In this document: positions 21,736-33,836 of the stretch, piece by piece
How the letters are laid out: the number at the start of each line of letters is the position of its first letter
Position numbering within the stretch: the stretch's first letter is position 1
NCBI GenBank assembly: GCA_024195265.1
Contig: JAJLRJ010000011.1
Coordinates: 4,204,866 to 4,268,865 of the forward strand
Source: Dendrophyllia cribrosa
Lineage: Eukaryota > Cnidaria > Anthozoa > Scleractinia > Dendrophylliidae
Reading direction: 5' to 3'
DNA: 64,000 bases
The notes under the pieces: model-generated
Told to the model about the DNA's origin: nothing
Database searches by the model: none
Seen by the model: only the letters and a program-made list of their open reading frames with translations
Position numbers and translations under genes: made by a program

Positions 21736-21783
21736 GTGTTGTGGGTTTTGTTGTTATTTCAGTGGTGGGTGGTGATGTCTTAA
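21736..21783 (-). CDS. Gene B Thr-rich mini-exon 1
   Basis: A 48-bp exon, acceptor attacag, donor GTAAGT, phase 1-1, coding KTSPPTTEITTKPTT. It is the first stalk mini-exon after the second D8C. The gene C counterpart at 57654-57701 is identical in protein. The 4.7-kb foldback separates it from the downstream mini-exons. Confidence 0.72.
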
Positions 21784-22471
21784 CTGTAATAAAAGAACAG
21801 TGAGCAGTGACTGAAATGTAAATACTGTGTTAAACAAATTATTTCAATGCACCCGCTGTAAGTAAAAAAAAACACGACTAGATCACAATTTACTTAATCA
21901 GAAATATTAAGCAATCCACGCAGCCACATGAAAGGTACCATAACCAACATATTTACAACTTATCAATTGGTGATTATACGCTTGAAATGTATGTTAACAT
22001 TCCACATTAAGCGGAGAGCCGTCGAATTTAAACAAATTAATTCATCCTGATAACAGGTAGGATGAATCAAATTACAAATAACTACCAGAAAATTGGAGTC
22101 GGTGTTATATCTGGAAGCAACTGAAAATTTCAATACTTTTAACATTGATGAATGAGTAACAAGCTTCCTTGGTTCACATAATAGCAATCATCTTGTTATC
22201 TCAAAACCTCGTACCTATCATATAGGACTCCCATGCAACCAACCCACGATACTCTCCTTCCATCCCCTGCCGCCCTTTCCACCCCCACTTCCCCCCCCCC
22301 CCCCCCCCCCCCAACCCCCCCGCTGGTTACACCGAACAGTCGTAACATACGTACACATTTAAACAAAGGGAAGCTCTGGTTACTGAAGTAAAATGTTTTT
22401 ATATGTGTGCAGAGTGATGTGTTGTGTACATGGTCAAATATTTTGTAACTAAAAAGTAAAAATTTTGCTAC

Positions 22472-22852
22472 CTGGTGTCATTGGTGTTGGTGCTACAATT
22501 CCGTTGCCACAGTAACGTAAGTCGCACACAGTTACCGGCTTGAGTTTGTAGACGTAGAATCCGGCACAGTTACGGACACTGATGTAAATTGAATAATAAC
22601 AGCAGGTACCGTAAAAACCGAAACAGACTCTGCGTTGAACAGCTCCGACATCCACTGTGGGATGACTCCCATTGAGCCACCCAGGGAAAGCAGTACCACA
22701 GTGAAACCAGTCGACACAGGACTCAGCCATTTGATTCCCAGCACCTCCACTGAATCTGTACCAGCCTGTCAGTCTATTATCGCATGGGTAATGATGATAT
22801 CTAAATGTTGTTGCTCTGTTGGACTCGTTAAGTAATCTATAGTTGTAACATT
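22472..22852 (-). CDS. Gene B exon: D8C domain 2 (KPVTV type)
   Basis: A 381-bp exon (127 codons), phase 1 at both ends, acceptor tcttgtag, donor GTAGCA. It encodes a full D8C domain, the Cys-rich module found in uromodulin, GP2 and OIT3. It begins ECYNYRLLNESNRATTF, then GWYRFSGGAGNQMAESCV, PGWLNG, HPTVD, QRRVCFGFYGTCCYYS, SVRNCAGFYVYKL and LRYCGNG. Ten Cys are visible, including the paired CC, compatible with the eight-Cys core plus extras. D8C modules are secreted or surface-borne and bind glycans or partners in the known vertebrate proteins; the partner here is unknown. Paralogue: 58360-58740 in gene C. Confidence 0.92.
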
Positions 22853-23019
22853 CTACAAGAGATCGAACAACGTAATTAGCTTGCGTTAGTATTTCTCACG
22901 GCATCCTAATTAGGCTTAACTTGTTTAGTCCTCACGATGTTTTAATTTGAAATCAGCCAATGTCAGACATGTTGGTCTTTCGCGTTTCGCGAGGCCAACT
23001 CTTGTCTCCGATTTGTGAA

Positions 23020-23050
<31 letters not shown>

Positions 23051-24522
23051 ACTCCCACCACTCCCAGCCCTAACTAACACGGCGATTACAGAGTGACGCA
23101 AATTCTCCTGTAAGGGAAAACTTGAAGTGTGAATACACACTGGCTGGTTCACAGTATTTCAAAATACGCCATTCCTCTCAAAACGCCCCTCTCCTCTCCC
23201 CTCTTAATTGATTGATTGATTGATTGCTATCACTAGTTACTTTGAAGATATATCAGGAATGTCTATAATTATTGTAAAAATAAAGCTACAAAAAAGATCT
23301 TAATAACTGTTCTTTCAATTTAAGGAGAACGGAGCTAAGTGTCCGTATTATGGACATATCCGTATTTTTGCTGCCATGGCATAAACATGCTTGAGATAAC
23401 TCAACGACGTTTCAACTCACCCCTCCCCCCCCCCATTCGCAAAGTTCAAGCAAGTAACCGTGGACGACAGTCGACAATCTTGCTGGTGTACGTTGGATCA
23501 AACTAGTGATATGATCTAATCAACTTTACAAGTGAAAATATAGTATAGAAGCAAAGACTGATACAACGTAGGTAGAAATTTTAAGGTGTACTATATTTGG
23601 GCTAGCCAAACCAGCCTTCAGGTACAATGAGGTAAAATATATATTGGTTTTTTTTTATCTCCTGTAAGTCAATTTTTAACTTACAGGAGTATAATGTGGT
23701 CTAACATGCATTCTTTGTGCATTTTTGTTAGCAAAATTTTTGTTAGATACTATTAATAGACTTTTAGTGAATTTGTGGGGACATTCTTGTTGCATTTTTG
23801 TTAGCACATTTTTGTTAGATGCTATCAATAAGAACACAAGAGTCGAGTGGGATATTTTTGGAAAGCTGTTTAGCGAGCGCACGATTGTGGCCTGACAAAG
23901 CCATATATTCATAGGTTGATTTAGTTAACTGAGATTTTAGAGAACGTTAGAAGAGAGAGCAATTTATTTGGCCGTATTTTATCAAAAATTCAAGCTCTCG
24001 CTATTTCAATAATTTCAATACAGTGGTTTCTTGACTTGACCTTAATCTAAAAAAATATGCGTGTTAAATTTCATATATACACGCAGTTTTGAAAAATGCC
24101 TCGGTATATATATTTTTTCAGTTAGGTAACATTCTGTTTAATGTCTCTCGTGCATAGCAATGATTTTTAAGGCGTACGATTACGAATTCTATGTTTTTTT
24201 GGGAACATGTTGCTTGAAGCATGTAGGTAATTGTATCGAGCGTCAAAACGTGTTACGTAAATGTAATCTTATCTTGACCTAATGTAGACTTTGGTCAGAT
24301 ATTTGGCACGCTGAAGCGCGCTTGGCTAACATCCGGGGCTAACATCCTTTGGGATTGTCAAACTGTCAAACTAGTTGCTTCAGGACATTTGGTATTATTT
24401 ATAGCACTACGTCCTAAAGAAAGGGAAAAGAGAGTTTGAGGTACGCATTTACAATGATGTTTTGTTGGTCGGGCTTAGCAAAGCAGCCCGACCTATAAAT
24501 TGGCCGTGTGTACCTTTTTCCA

Positions 24523-24563
<41 letters not shown>

Positions 24564-26390
24564 AGTTTTATTGTAAGGTATATAGGTATGTGTGGCTGTG
24601 AAGGGTATGGTTTTGTATAGGGTAAGGGTTTTAGAGTCCCAGCGGCACATGCTCCCCAAAAAATATATAGAGTATCTCCCCCGGTTTTAAGTTTGGCGAG
24701 ATTTTCAAGTGGTTAGTAACCTGCGGGCAAGTTTTTCTGTTTCAAGTGTTTTTGAGATTAAGAATAGATGAATTTCTATGAATTAATTATAAGGCTGGCG
24801 CTTTCTCGAATGACTTCACATTTATATCGTGGTGTAGCGTTTATGGAAGTGTTGAAAAATCCATTTGAAGTCCACAGATCGGTTTAACTTTCCATACTGA
24901 GTTTGAAGTCAAAGACATTGCTTCGCGTATTGACCGTATTCACAGATAAAAATGACCACAAAGTGACGTCATATCACTTGACATAACCAGAACTTCAAGG
25001 TCATAAAAGATAGCAAACTCTACTATTTGTGAAACCGGGCTTTAAGCGTACATAAGAAATAAAGAATTCGAAGCATAGCCCCAATAATGTAACTGCTCCA
25101 CAATCGAAGAATCCATTGACTGTTTTACATTCTTCATTACTGGTGGCGTTACGTCAACGAGTTTTAAAATGCTTATTCTTCTGGACAAGAGATTAAAGAT
25201 AAGAAATATGATCCTAGGAAGTTAAGATATTGTTCTAGAAAATTCTAGAAAGTTTTGCTTTTAACCCATTGACACCTGAGGATTTTTACGTTTTTGAGTG
25301 ATTTTGTGCATACACATGCCCCATAGGATTTCGTGACTTCATATTTGGAGTTACCATTGAAAGTGCTGCTGTTCTAAAACACTGAAGGCTCGAGTTTACT
25401 GGAAACGTCATTGTGACGATCTCATTTTGCTTGGTTGATTTGCAATAAAGGGTCCAATATGAATTATCTACGTTTTAATTATGTGTAACAATATCTTCAA
25501 CAAAAATAATTTATTGTCGAAATATTAAATTGACATTGTAGAATTTTTTAAGCTAATAATTTTAAGTCATTAATTTAAGTCATCAATAAATGTCAGTGTT
25601 ATATACAAGCTATGTGATATTTTCTTTTGTGATACTTTATGGTCCCGGAGCAAACGTTATCCTTTAGTTTCCATTCCAGCTTAATTCAATACCTTTCTAT
25701 GCATACATGTGCATCTCATCGTAAATAAACTTTAGCAATTCTTGTGGGATATGCCAACGGAGGGCAGGCAGGAAAATTTAGCCATCTGCCGACATAGTTC
25801 GCAAGGAATTAATGTTTCAGTTTTAGTTTTTGGGTGCAAACATAAAGCGTAACGCATTTCGAACAAGCTCGATTTATTTTAAATACATTGAAGTGTTTAT
25901 TTCGAAAATATAAGTGGAAATCATGTACTGTTTTCTTGCAGAAACCCGTTCTCTGCATTAGTCAGCTAACTTCAATTCACTCATTTGCCGCCATGACATT
26001 GCATTAACTCAGTGACAAATTGAACATGGCTGATATTGGAAATCAGTTTCTTTCTGCCTCCAATGACAGAGAAAATCGCTTTGGAAAATTCGTTTCCAAA
26101 GTCTTCCCACACTGAAAAGAATTGACAGAGAATATTCGAGTGACAGTCGAATCTGCTTTGAACAAACAACCAAAATGGAGTTACACCCAAGTTTCAGAAA
26201 GTGTTTCGTGTAATTTTCATGAGAATTAAACTGAACTCAAAGCTGGCCTTGGAAACTGCTTCTCCGGTCTCAGGAACACTGGAAATAGCATTTCAGAGAG
26301 TTTCATTTCAAAAATTTCATGCATGCCCCCGGACCCCCCTAGAAGCTTGCGCCTTCGGCGCTCGGCACAGGAGATTCGCCCCACCAACAT
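22853..26390. other. Gene B intron between D8C exons, repeats only
   Basis: Contains C and G homopolymers at 22291-22312 (just below), 23023-23050 and 24523-24562, a 31-bp hairpin at 23659-23689 (ctcctgtaag and its complement), related tttttgttag words at 23720-23825, and a 25-bp hairpin near 24469-24493 (gtcgggctta). No exon-like frame with splice sites was found. Confidence 0.5.
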
Positions 26391-27875
26391 TAGGGACTTT
26401 AAGCACCGGGAACCGGAACGGCAACGGCGACGCGAAAACTGTCAGGGAAAACCCAAATGACGCATTGCGCATGTTTGGCGGGAAATATCTAGACGTTCTC
26501 TTCCCGGGCCCGACGTCAGATAGCAAGGTTTGCCGTCGTGTGAAAACGTGAGTATATATTCCTCATTTTTCTTTGGTTTTATCCAGTCTTTTTTGATATA
26601 ATACACTTAATGTTGTTTAAGAAGACTATACAGAAATAGGAAACGATATTTATTGCTTCATTTAGGTCAATTTGGTGCTTCTGTACGCTCTTTGAGAAAG
26701 AGGTGGTAATTCACTACAACTTGTAAACTTAGAACTACGTTTCTTTGCTCAAATTTATTAAAATAAACGCAGTGGCTATTCGTACGGCACCCGTACGCGG
26801 ACTTCGATTTGCTATTCGTACGGGAGTCCAAAGCTTTCGACAATATTCGAGGTTATTCTTCACTTTTGGTGGTCCACAATATTAAATGTTCGTTTAGTTT
26901 TACGAAGCGCTTCTGGTAAGCGATGTTGATTTGGCTCAGACTAATTTGCGAGCGAGCGACTCATTTCGTGACACTTAAGAAATTTTTCGCGTCAAAGAAT
27001 ACTCCCGTACGGCCAACTTCGATTTGCTATTCGTACGGAAGTCCAAAACTTTCGAAAATTTTCGATGTTATTCTTCACTTTTGCCGATCCATAATATTGT
27101 ACGTTGTTTATATTCACGAAGCGCTTCTTGTGAGCGATGTTTATTCAGCTACGCGAAGGAATCTCGTTTATGTGACATCGCCATGTACTCCCGTACGCTA
27201 TAAACTTGTTATTGTTATTCATACGGGAATCTTGTAATTGGGTTTTTTGTTTCCAACGCTTCTTCCATTGAGACTACCTTTCCTTGCTCACAAGTTGTTT
27301 AGTTAACAGAGAAGAACTGGTATGTATGTCCAGATATATTATAACAATTTGAATTAATTTTTTGACACTTAACTTGTTAGATGTCCCAGACACTCAAATT
27401 ATTGATAATGAAACATATAATAATAAAAAGAATCGAAAAGAATCACTCACGTACGGCAAAAGGTGATCTTCATTGTCGGATCAACAAAAGTGAAGAATAA
27501 CATCGAAAATTGCCGAAAGTTTTGGACTCCCGTACGAATCATCCTCAAGAACATCGAAGTCAAAACAGTTGTAAGAATCGTACGGCAGGTCAAGTTTATT
27601 GGACGTGTTCAAATCGTACAAGAGCATATACTGCCCGTCGTTGATTATTTTCTTGACACGGCTTATGAGAAGCATTTCCCTAACCTCATTTAGCGAGCAC
27701 ATTTCGGAAAAGAGCCGCCTCTACCGAGCTGCACATTTGGCAAACGTTGCGGTTCTGTAGCTGGTTTATTTGTAACTTCGCGCCTCCTTCGCGCCAAGAC
27801 CGCGTTCTCTGCCCAGTCTTTTCTCGGTTTCGACGTCGCCGTTGCCGTTCCGGTTCCCGGTGCTTAAAGTCCCTA
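26391..27875. mobile_element. 1485-bp DNA transposon with 43-bp perfect terminal inverted repeats
   Basis: Ends tagggactttaagcaccggg / aaccggaacggcaacggcga and their exact complement at 27833-27875. TA forms the very ends, so a TA target duplication is possible. Inside are repeated blocks of about 200 bp beginning gatttgctattcgtacgg (26808, 27017) and an inverted copy near 27477-27540, all carrying cgtacggg words. No transposase frame is recognised, so it is non-autonomous. Confidence 0.85.
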
Positions 27876-28450
27876 TTATATTCTGGCGCCGCCCCTGTAA
27901 TTGTAAGATGGTTGGGTTTACTACGATGAGCTGTGAAGGCGACATCAACAGGGGGCTGGTGTAAAGAAAATTGTAGGGGCAGTTACAACACCGCGGCCAG
28001 GCTTCATGCTATCAAGCTACTGTTACATCGCATCTGACTTACTATAGTATTCCTTTCCCTAGTATGGCCTTTCTAGTATTCCTAACACGTATATGCGTCA
28101 GGCATTAAAACATATAGACTCGCAAAAAAAATATCATGCATGCAAATCATGGCAAAAAGAGAAATCCTGCACAGTCTCGAGCGTAGAAAAAAATATCCTG
28201 CACCAAAAAATCCCCCCCCCCCCTCAAAAATCTAATGGTCCGTCCCTAACACGACATTACTCCGGTTATACCCATTAATTCCTTATTCCTTTCTTATTAA
28301 ATTCCTTAACTGATTAGAATAGCTTTCCCGAGTAGACCTACGAGATATTTGTCCCGTTAGATTACCATTAGGCATATATTAGGGTTTCTTTGGCTCAGAG
28401 TCGTGTTGCAAGGTAAATAAGTTAATGTTATCGCTATGAAAATGTTAGGA
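27876..28450. other. Repeat-derived intron sequence
   Basis: 28095-28215 contains a degenerate aaaaatatcatgcatg / aaatcctgcacag pattern that also occurs at 17770-17870. Nothing coding. Confidence 0.4.
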
Positions 28451-28499
28451 TCAGTAAATTTCTTAGTTCGTGATGCAGTGTTAAAGTCTCCAACGTGCA

Positions 28500-29480
28500 A
28501 GGCTTGTGAAAGAGTGTTTCTTCGTCACGCTGAGATGTATAAGTGTCTAATATCCAAGAACGAAAATGCCAAAGACGACCACGACAGCTCTAGCAACTAT
28601 GTTTAGCTCATTTCTGTTCTTGATATAACTGTTTGTTAACAACAGTGACATTCAAGCAAAAGTTAAGATGAGGGGATGAATACTGAGTAAGTTTACAAGA
28701 ACTAGATTTCCACCTGAAACAGATTTTGACGATAAGATTGATGATGATCTCATTAATGAGAACAGAGAACAAAGTTGTTAAGAATTTTACTTGAAAGGAG
28801 AAATGAAACTTCTTCGCAGAATGAAATCTAAATCATTCATTCAGTTATATTTAATAAAAAAGGATCCTGAAAATTAATTGCAGAGAGCTCTTGATGCTTT
28901 ATATCCCATGTAGAAATGAGATTTCAGCAAATAAAACATGTTATATTTGAAAGAAAAGAAAGGAGAATGTACTCTTACATAAAGTTATGGGAGATCCTGA
29001 AAATAAGGAACGTGATCAGTTAGATACTGTACAGGGAACTATTTGGTTGTTTTAACCCATGTTTAGATAACGATCACGACGGGACCAATCTTTTTTAAAG
29101 TAATGCTGGAATTTTTTCTACAGCAAATGATAATGAAAAGCTAGTAATTAATCGTATGGATGATAACAGTTATAGAGAACTTGTTCAATCTTTGAACAGA
29201 GAACAAATTGCGTTTTTTTACCATATGTTACTCTCTGTTAAAAACGACGAGAATTAATTGACACTTTAAGTAGTGGCGTGGGTTTAGGGAAGGCAACAGT
29301 AACACAATGTTTGTAAGAAGCTCTTGATAATAAACCAGGTGAAAATCCAGACGAGTTGAAAGTACTGAAACTTGCTCCAGATACAAGACAAGAGGACTGC
29401 ATAACCATTACCAATAACATGGAAACTTACTTGTCGAAAGAGAAATTGAACTCAAGAAACCACGCACTCTAACCTAAATG
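28500..29480 (+). pseudogene. Decayed Helitron/Pif1-like helicase fragment
   Basis: Across several frames the plus strand reads recognisable pieces: SYRELVQSLNREQIAFFYHM near 29170-29230, then a damaged Walker-like stretch (SGVGLGKATVTQC), then NKPGENPDELKVLKLAP. This order is that of the Pif1-type helicase carried by Helitrons, with stops and frameshifts between the pieces. Upstream pieces (FPPETDFDDKIDDDL, ALDALYP) fit the region before the helicase. The identification is by pattern and is moderate. Confidence 0.5.
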
Positions 29481-29639
29481 TCCAATTGCAACATCAAAAA
29501 CAATATTCAGACATAATCTGACAGCATTGCATGATGGGGAAAAACTTACAGGAGATAGCCCAAAGGGCACTTTGATTTCGTATAGGTGACAGAAAACAAT
29601 AAAAGGAAACTAACACGAAAATGAATAATTAGTATGTTT

Positions 29640-31233
29640 CTTCGCGAATGTTCAGGCCATGAGGTACAAGTGTTCTGCCTTTCACATTTCGGTGACCACC
29701 ACCTTCAACCTTCAGTTCATAAACTACCATCTTTTGTCAAGGACACTAACGACTTCCTTAACAAACTCTAAACCATCGGTAATTTACTCCCTAATTCATT
29801 ATTAGTTACACTTGACGCTTCATCATTATACACTAACATCCCACATAATGAAGGTATTAATGCTTGTGATCATTTTTTACGCACTCGCTCTCATACCACT
29901 ATTCCTACTGGCACACTCTGTGACCTTATTCACATGATGCTCACCATTAGTAACTTTTCTTTTTTACCACTACCTCCAGATTCACGGCACAGCCATGCGT
30001 ACCAGGATGGGCCCCTCTTTTGCTAATCCTTTTCTCTGTTATTTCGAAGCCAACGCTCTCGAAAAAGCCCCATTTCATCCTCACACTTGGCTACGATATA
30101 TCGGGCCCGATATATTGATGACATTTTTATGATCTGGACTGAAGGTTTAGATAACCTAAAAATTTTCATCGATTATCTTAACAACATTCACCCTACCATT
30201 AAATTCACCAGCTCACACTCCTATACTAACGTACCTTTCCTTGTCATTAATGTCTCCTACAACAACGGTAACATTTGTACTGACCTTTACACTAAACCTA
30301 CAGACAAACACCAACATCTCCTTTTTTTTTTGAAGTGTTAATACACACTGACTGGTTCACAATATTTGAAAATATGCTATTCCTCTCAAAACGCAAAACC
30401 TACAGACAAACACCGACGTCTAGTTTTTTCATCTTGTCCGGCATCCCTTATATACTAAAAAAGCCATTTCTTTCAGTCTAATCCTCTGTTTACGACGTAT
30501 CTATTCTACCGACGAAACATTCAAAGCTCAAGGTTACAGCCGCAACTTCCTTACCAGACAAATACAACGTGCTGCTGACATTTCCCGGCGACTCACTTTA
30601 CAAACCAAAGAGACAAACAAACCCAAACGTATACTATTTATTAATATGACATTCAATCCTTCACTTCCTCACATCTCTAAAATCATTAAAAAACATTATA
30701 ATTTACTACTCTCTTCCTACGCTACTTGTCTCTACATTTCCGACGAACTTACTAACTATACTTTCTTTTCTACTGGTGAAACCCGCACTATCAAATCTAA
30801 CCTGACCTGCGACGCCAAAAATTTAATCTACATGATTCAATGTAACCGCTGTAATTTACAATATATTGGAGAGACTAAACGACGCTTAAAAGACAGATTT
30901 AATGAACACCGCCGTACCGTAGATAATCCAAACACCAAGTCTAAACCTACTACAGCCGCCAAACATTTTCTCTCCTCTCCTAATCATACTGCTAATGACA
31001 TGCAACTAATACCCATTGAAAACATTTTCTCTAACCGAGACTTAATACGTAAGGCTTTTAAAAGAAGCTTTCTTAATTTAAAAAAGGCAGAATACTTGTA
31101 CCTCATGGCCTCAACATTCGCGAAGAAACATACGGTTATTCAGTTTCGTATTAGTTTCCTTTTATTGTTTTGTGTATATTTTTCGTTATCAGCTAGTTCT
31201 ATTTCTGTCTATCATTGTCACTTTCCTATGTAA
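29640..31233 (+). mobile_element. Decayed Penelope-like retroelement (RT + GIY-YIG)
   Basis: The reverse-transcriptase part shows LDASSLYTNIPH near 29815-29850 and YIDDIFMIW near 30110-30140, the catalytic-core motifs of Penelope-like RTs. Downstream, 30646-31233 is open for 195 codons and carries NLIYMIQCNRCNLQYIGETK, RRLKDRFNEHR, the signature of the GIY-YIG endonuclease these elements have. Stops and frameshifts in the RT, and a short insertion near 30325-30395, show it is inactive. It sits in the D8C-D8C intron of gene B in plus orientation, opposite to the gene. Confidence 0.85.
30325..30395 (+). repeat. Short insertion inside the Penelope-like element
   Basis: Bases gaagtgttaatacacactg to cctctcaaaacgc match 23125-23195 and partly 59150-59190. 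The element sequence acctacagacaaacaccaac before it recurs after it (cctacagacaaacaccgacg), so the host sequence was duplicated or rearranged at the insertion. Confidence 0.65.
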
Positions 31234-31392
31234 CATGTCACCTTTATAAAAAACAATGTAAATTTTACTTTTTTGTACCTGAAGAAGGCTGGTTTGGCCA
31301 GCCGAAATATAGTACACCTATAAATTTCTACCTAAGTTGTATCGGTCTTTCCTTCTATACTGCTATATGCACCTACACCTGCACCTACACCT

Positions 31393-31450
31393 ACCCACTC
31401 TCAGTATTATCGCAAGCTATATTATGATAGTCAGCAGATCCAAGTATCTT
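31393..31450. repeat. Single copy of the 57-bp gene C array unit
   Basis: cagtattatcgcaagctata, ttatgatagtcagcagatcc matches the units amplified at 59985-61590, at the equivalent place just downstream of the first D8C exon. Confidence 0.8.
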
Positions 31451-31479
31451 AAAATCTATGCGAAAAAATGCATTCTTAC

Positions 31480-31848
31480 CTGGTGCCAGTGGTGATCCGT
31501 TGCCACAGTAACGTAAACTACATTGAGGTGGCCGATCAAGTTTGTAAACGTAGAATCTTTCACAGTTACGGACTCTTATGTAAGTCGAATAATGACAGCA
31601 ATTGTTAAGATGATTAAAGCACGCTCTTCGTTGAACAGCCCCATCAGCCACTGCAGGGTGGCTTCCGTTGAGCCACCCAGGTGCGTCCGTCCCACAATGC
31701 CCCATGTCGACACAGGACTCAGCCATTTGACTTCCAGCCGCTCCACTGAATCTATACCAGCCTGACAGAGCTGTATCGCAGAGGTTAGTAATACCACTAT
31801 ACGCTCTTGCTCTGTTGGACTCGTTAATGAATCTGTAGTTGGAACATT
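31480..31848 (-). CDS. Gene B exon: D8C domain 1 (LDRPP type)
   Basis: A 369-bp exon (123 codons), acceptor caatttctag, donor GTAAGA, phase 1-1. It starts ECSNYRFINESNRAR and carries GWYRFSGAAGSQMAESCV, PGWLNGSHPAV, QRRACFNHLNNCCHYS, RVRNCERFYVYKL and LRYCGNG, the full D8C signature. Compared with the following KPVTV-type D8C it has a shorter linker before the eighth Cys (LDRPPQC). The gene C counterpart at 61641-62009 is about 95% alike, so the two D8C types predate the split of genes B and C. Confidence 0.92.
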
Positions 31849-32129
31849 CTAGAAATTGATTTCACAATGAAATAATTATTACACTTGTCATTATACCTAC
31901 ATGTAGTTATCCTTCTTGCCAAGTTAAATCTATCACGGTGGTGTTAATTCGGTTCCAGGGCCTTGTGGTTCAGATCTGTCATGATCTATTTGGTTCTTAA
32001 CTCTTTCGTGCCAGTCTGTTATGGATATCACTACCCATAACAGTAAATAAAAGCTAACCATTTCAAAATGAGTTTTTAACCCTAAATAAGTGCCGGATAG
32101 TTTTGTGTGCATATAATTAAAAACCTCCA

Positions 32130-32585
32130 CGGAGTATATACCCAGTTTTTAGTCCACATTTTCCAGTTTTTGTTGTTGTTGTTGTTGTTTTGGTGGGGGT
32201 GGGGGGTGGGGGTTGTTGGAGGGGGGATGGGGGAGTGGGGTGGTTGTCGGCGCTGACGGAGGGCTAAGGGTCGAAGCCTTTCCAATCTCTTTACGGTGGC
32301 CAATTCTTCTTATCACGTTAGCAGTGATTTGGGGACTTTTTTCGGGAAAGGATTTTGGCAAAGAGTTTTCTTAGAATTGGTTAAACGTGTCCCCTATTGT
32401 AACGTCCTCGATTTTATGCGGAGACTTCCTGTCATGGCGGTTTTATTCATTTATAGAGCTCATGTTACATCAATTCCATAAGAATGTAAACGTTAATCTC
32501 GCAGGTACTTTGTTGGGGATTTGTATTCGGTTGTTCGACGTTTTGGGGTTCAGTATTGACCTCTTCTCAAATACTCCTTACTACT

Positions 32586-32616
<31 letters not shown>

Positions 32617-32640
32617 TCGAAAATTTTCGTTGCAACTGGT
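32130..32640. other. Paralogous intron block (matches 62150-62880)
   Basis: Shared ctctttacggtggccaat, attttggc, gttggggatttgtatt words place this as the gene B copy of the gene C intron between D8C1 and its preceding CUB. It contains a (tgttgt)n stretch and a 28-bp C homopolymer at 32586-32613. Confidence 0.65.
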
Positions 32641-32661
32641 ACTATCTCCATTTTTAAGTAC

Positions 32662-33039
32662 CTGGGGAAGCTGTGTCGTTCAGTTGCGTGTAAGTTGCTC
32701 TAAATCCACGCCAGTGCCCCGAATGACCGTTTACAAACAGCACCTTCAGAGTCTCATGAAAGGAATAAAATGTTACACTGCCCATGAGGTAGACACACAT
32801 TCTTCCAGCTGGTACACCATCACTTTGAAAGGAGCCATTTTGAAATTCCAGATAACCACACGTGCATGTTTGTCCGCAATATGGATTAATATTCATTTCT
32901 TCAATGACCAACTTGATTTGATTTCCTTCACTTGCTGTGATTTTCCAGCTGCACGTCTGGTTGACTGAGTAAGGCCTGGGGTAGAAAGGACTGGTGATGA
33001 CTCCTGATGTGTTATGCAAAGTCATAAGATTTGGACACA
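32662..33039 (-). CDS. Gene B exon: CUB 5 (type V, VNQ variant)
   Basis: A 378-bp exon (126 codons), phase 1-1, acceptor ttattgaag, donor GTACTT (weaker than GTAAGT but in the same place as GTAAGT in gene C). It encodes VCPNLMTLHNTSGVITSP, then FYPRPYSVNQTCSWKI, CTCGYLEFQNG, MCVYLMG and WRGFRATYTQL, a complete CUB with the usual four Cys plus two more. The Asp of the usual Cys-x-Asp-Tyr motif is Gly here, so calcium binding is doubtful. The gene C paralogue is at 63124-63501. It directly precedes the D8C pair in both genes. Confidence 0.9.
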
Positions 33040-33599
33040 CTTCAATAAAAAACAAATAAATATGAAAGTTAAATGACCTTCGCATTCACAGAACCTTACA
33101 ACCAAAGAGCAAAATTTTCATTATTAATGCTCTGTGACTTTTTTGTTCCAATATGACATCAAGCACTATCTGTACAAATAACGTCATACTGCATGATGAC
33201 CTCTTTACCCAAAACCTTTTCCGTGGAAACAGTTTATAGAAATCGGCTGTATTTTTTCGCATGTCATTAATAACAACAAACAGACTAAGGTCGTGTTATG
33301 AACACGTAGTAATTGGAGAAAACCATTTTCAGTTGGTTTGGTTAATGAATGTTCTCTTTTAAATATAATTATACGTCACCAAAATAACGGTAACAAATGA
33401 GAAATATGTAATGTTCATAGTGTCACAAGCGTGGAACAAAGAAAACTAAAAAGAGACAGTACGCAGCTCTTACAAGGTCTTCTCTGATTTGCTGAGAAAA
33501 CAATAGAACAAAAAACACAACAAAGGACCAAAGCCCTGAAAACAATGGAGCTGCGTGATACCCAGATCCAATGAAATTAGAGGTTGTTAAGAGCTGCGT

Positions 33600-33836
33600 G
33601 GTATCAGCCAAAAAATATGAGTCCCTGACAGGAATCGTACCTGTTGGGAACTCAGATTTGTCCTTTGTCCCTCGCTCGTGACCCGATCAACATTACATAT
33701 TTCTGATACTACTTTAAGTTGACACAATATTGGCTTAAAGATAAAAACCTTGAATATAACGCGAAAGCAATGAAAACTTTATTAAAACCGAACGTTGTGA
33801 CTGCTGTCATCTCTAGTGTTATATTGTTAATAGCGG
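33600..33836. repeat. Dispersed repeat with tRNA B-box-like segment
   Basis: Matches 310-590 in order (aggaatcg, gggactcagattt, gctcgtgac, caacattacat, ataacgcgaaag, gtgttatatt). On the minus strand there is a ggtacgattcctgtcaggga stretch close to a B box. Possibly a SINE. Confidence 0.5.

Noticed and set aside
32387..32968. 193-codon plus frame
   Set aside because: It runs through a C homopolymer and then antisense to the CUB exon at 32662-33039.
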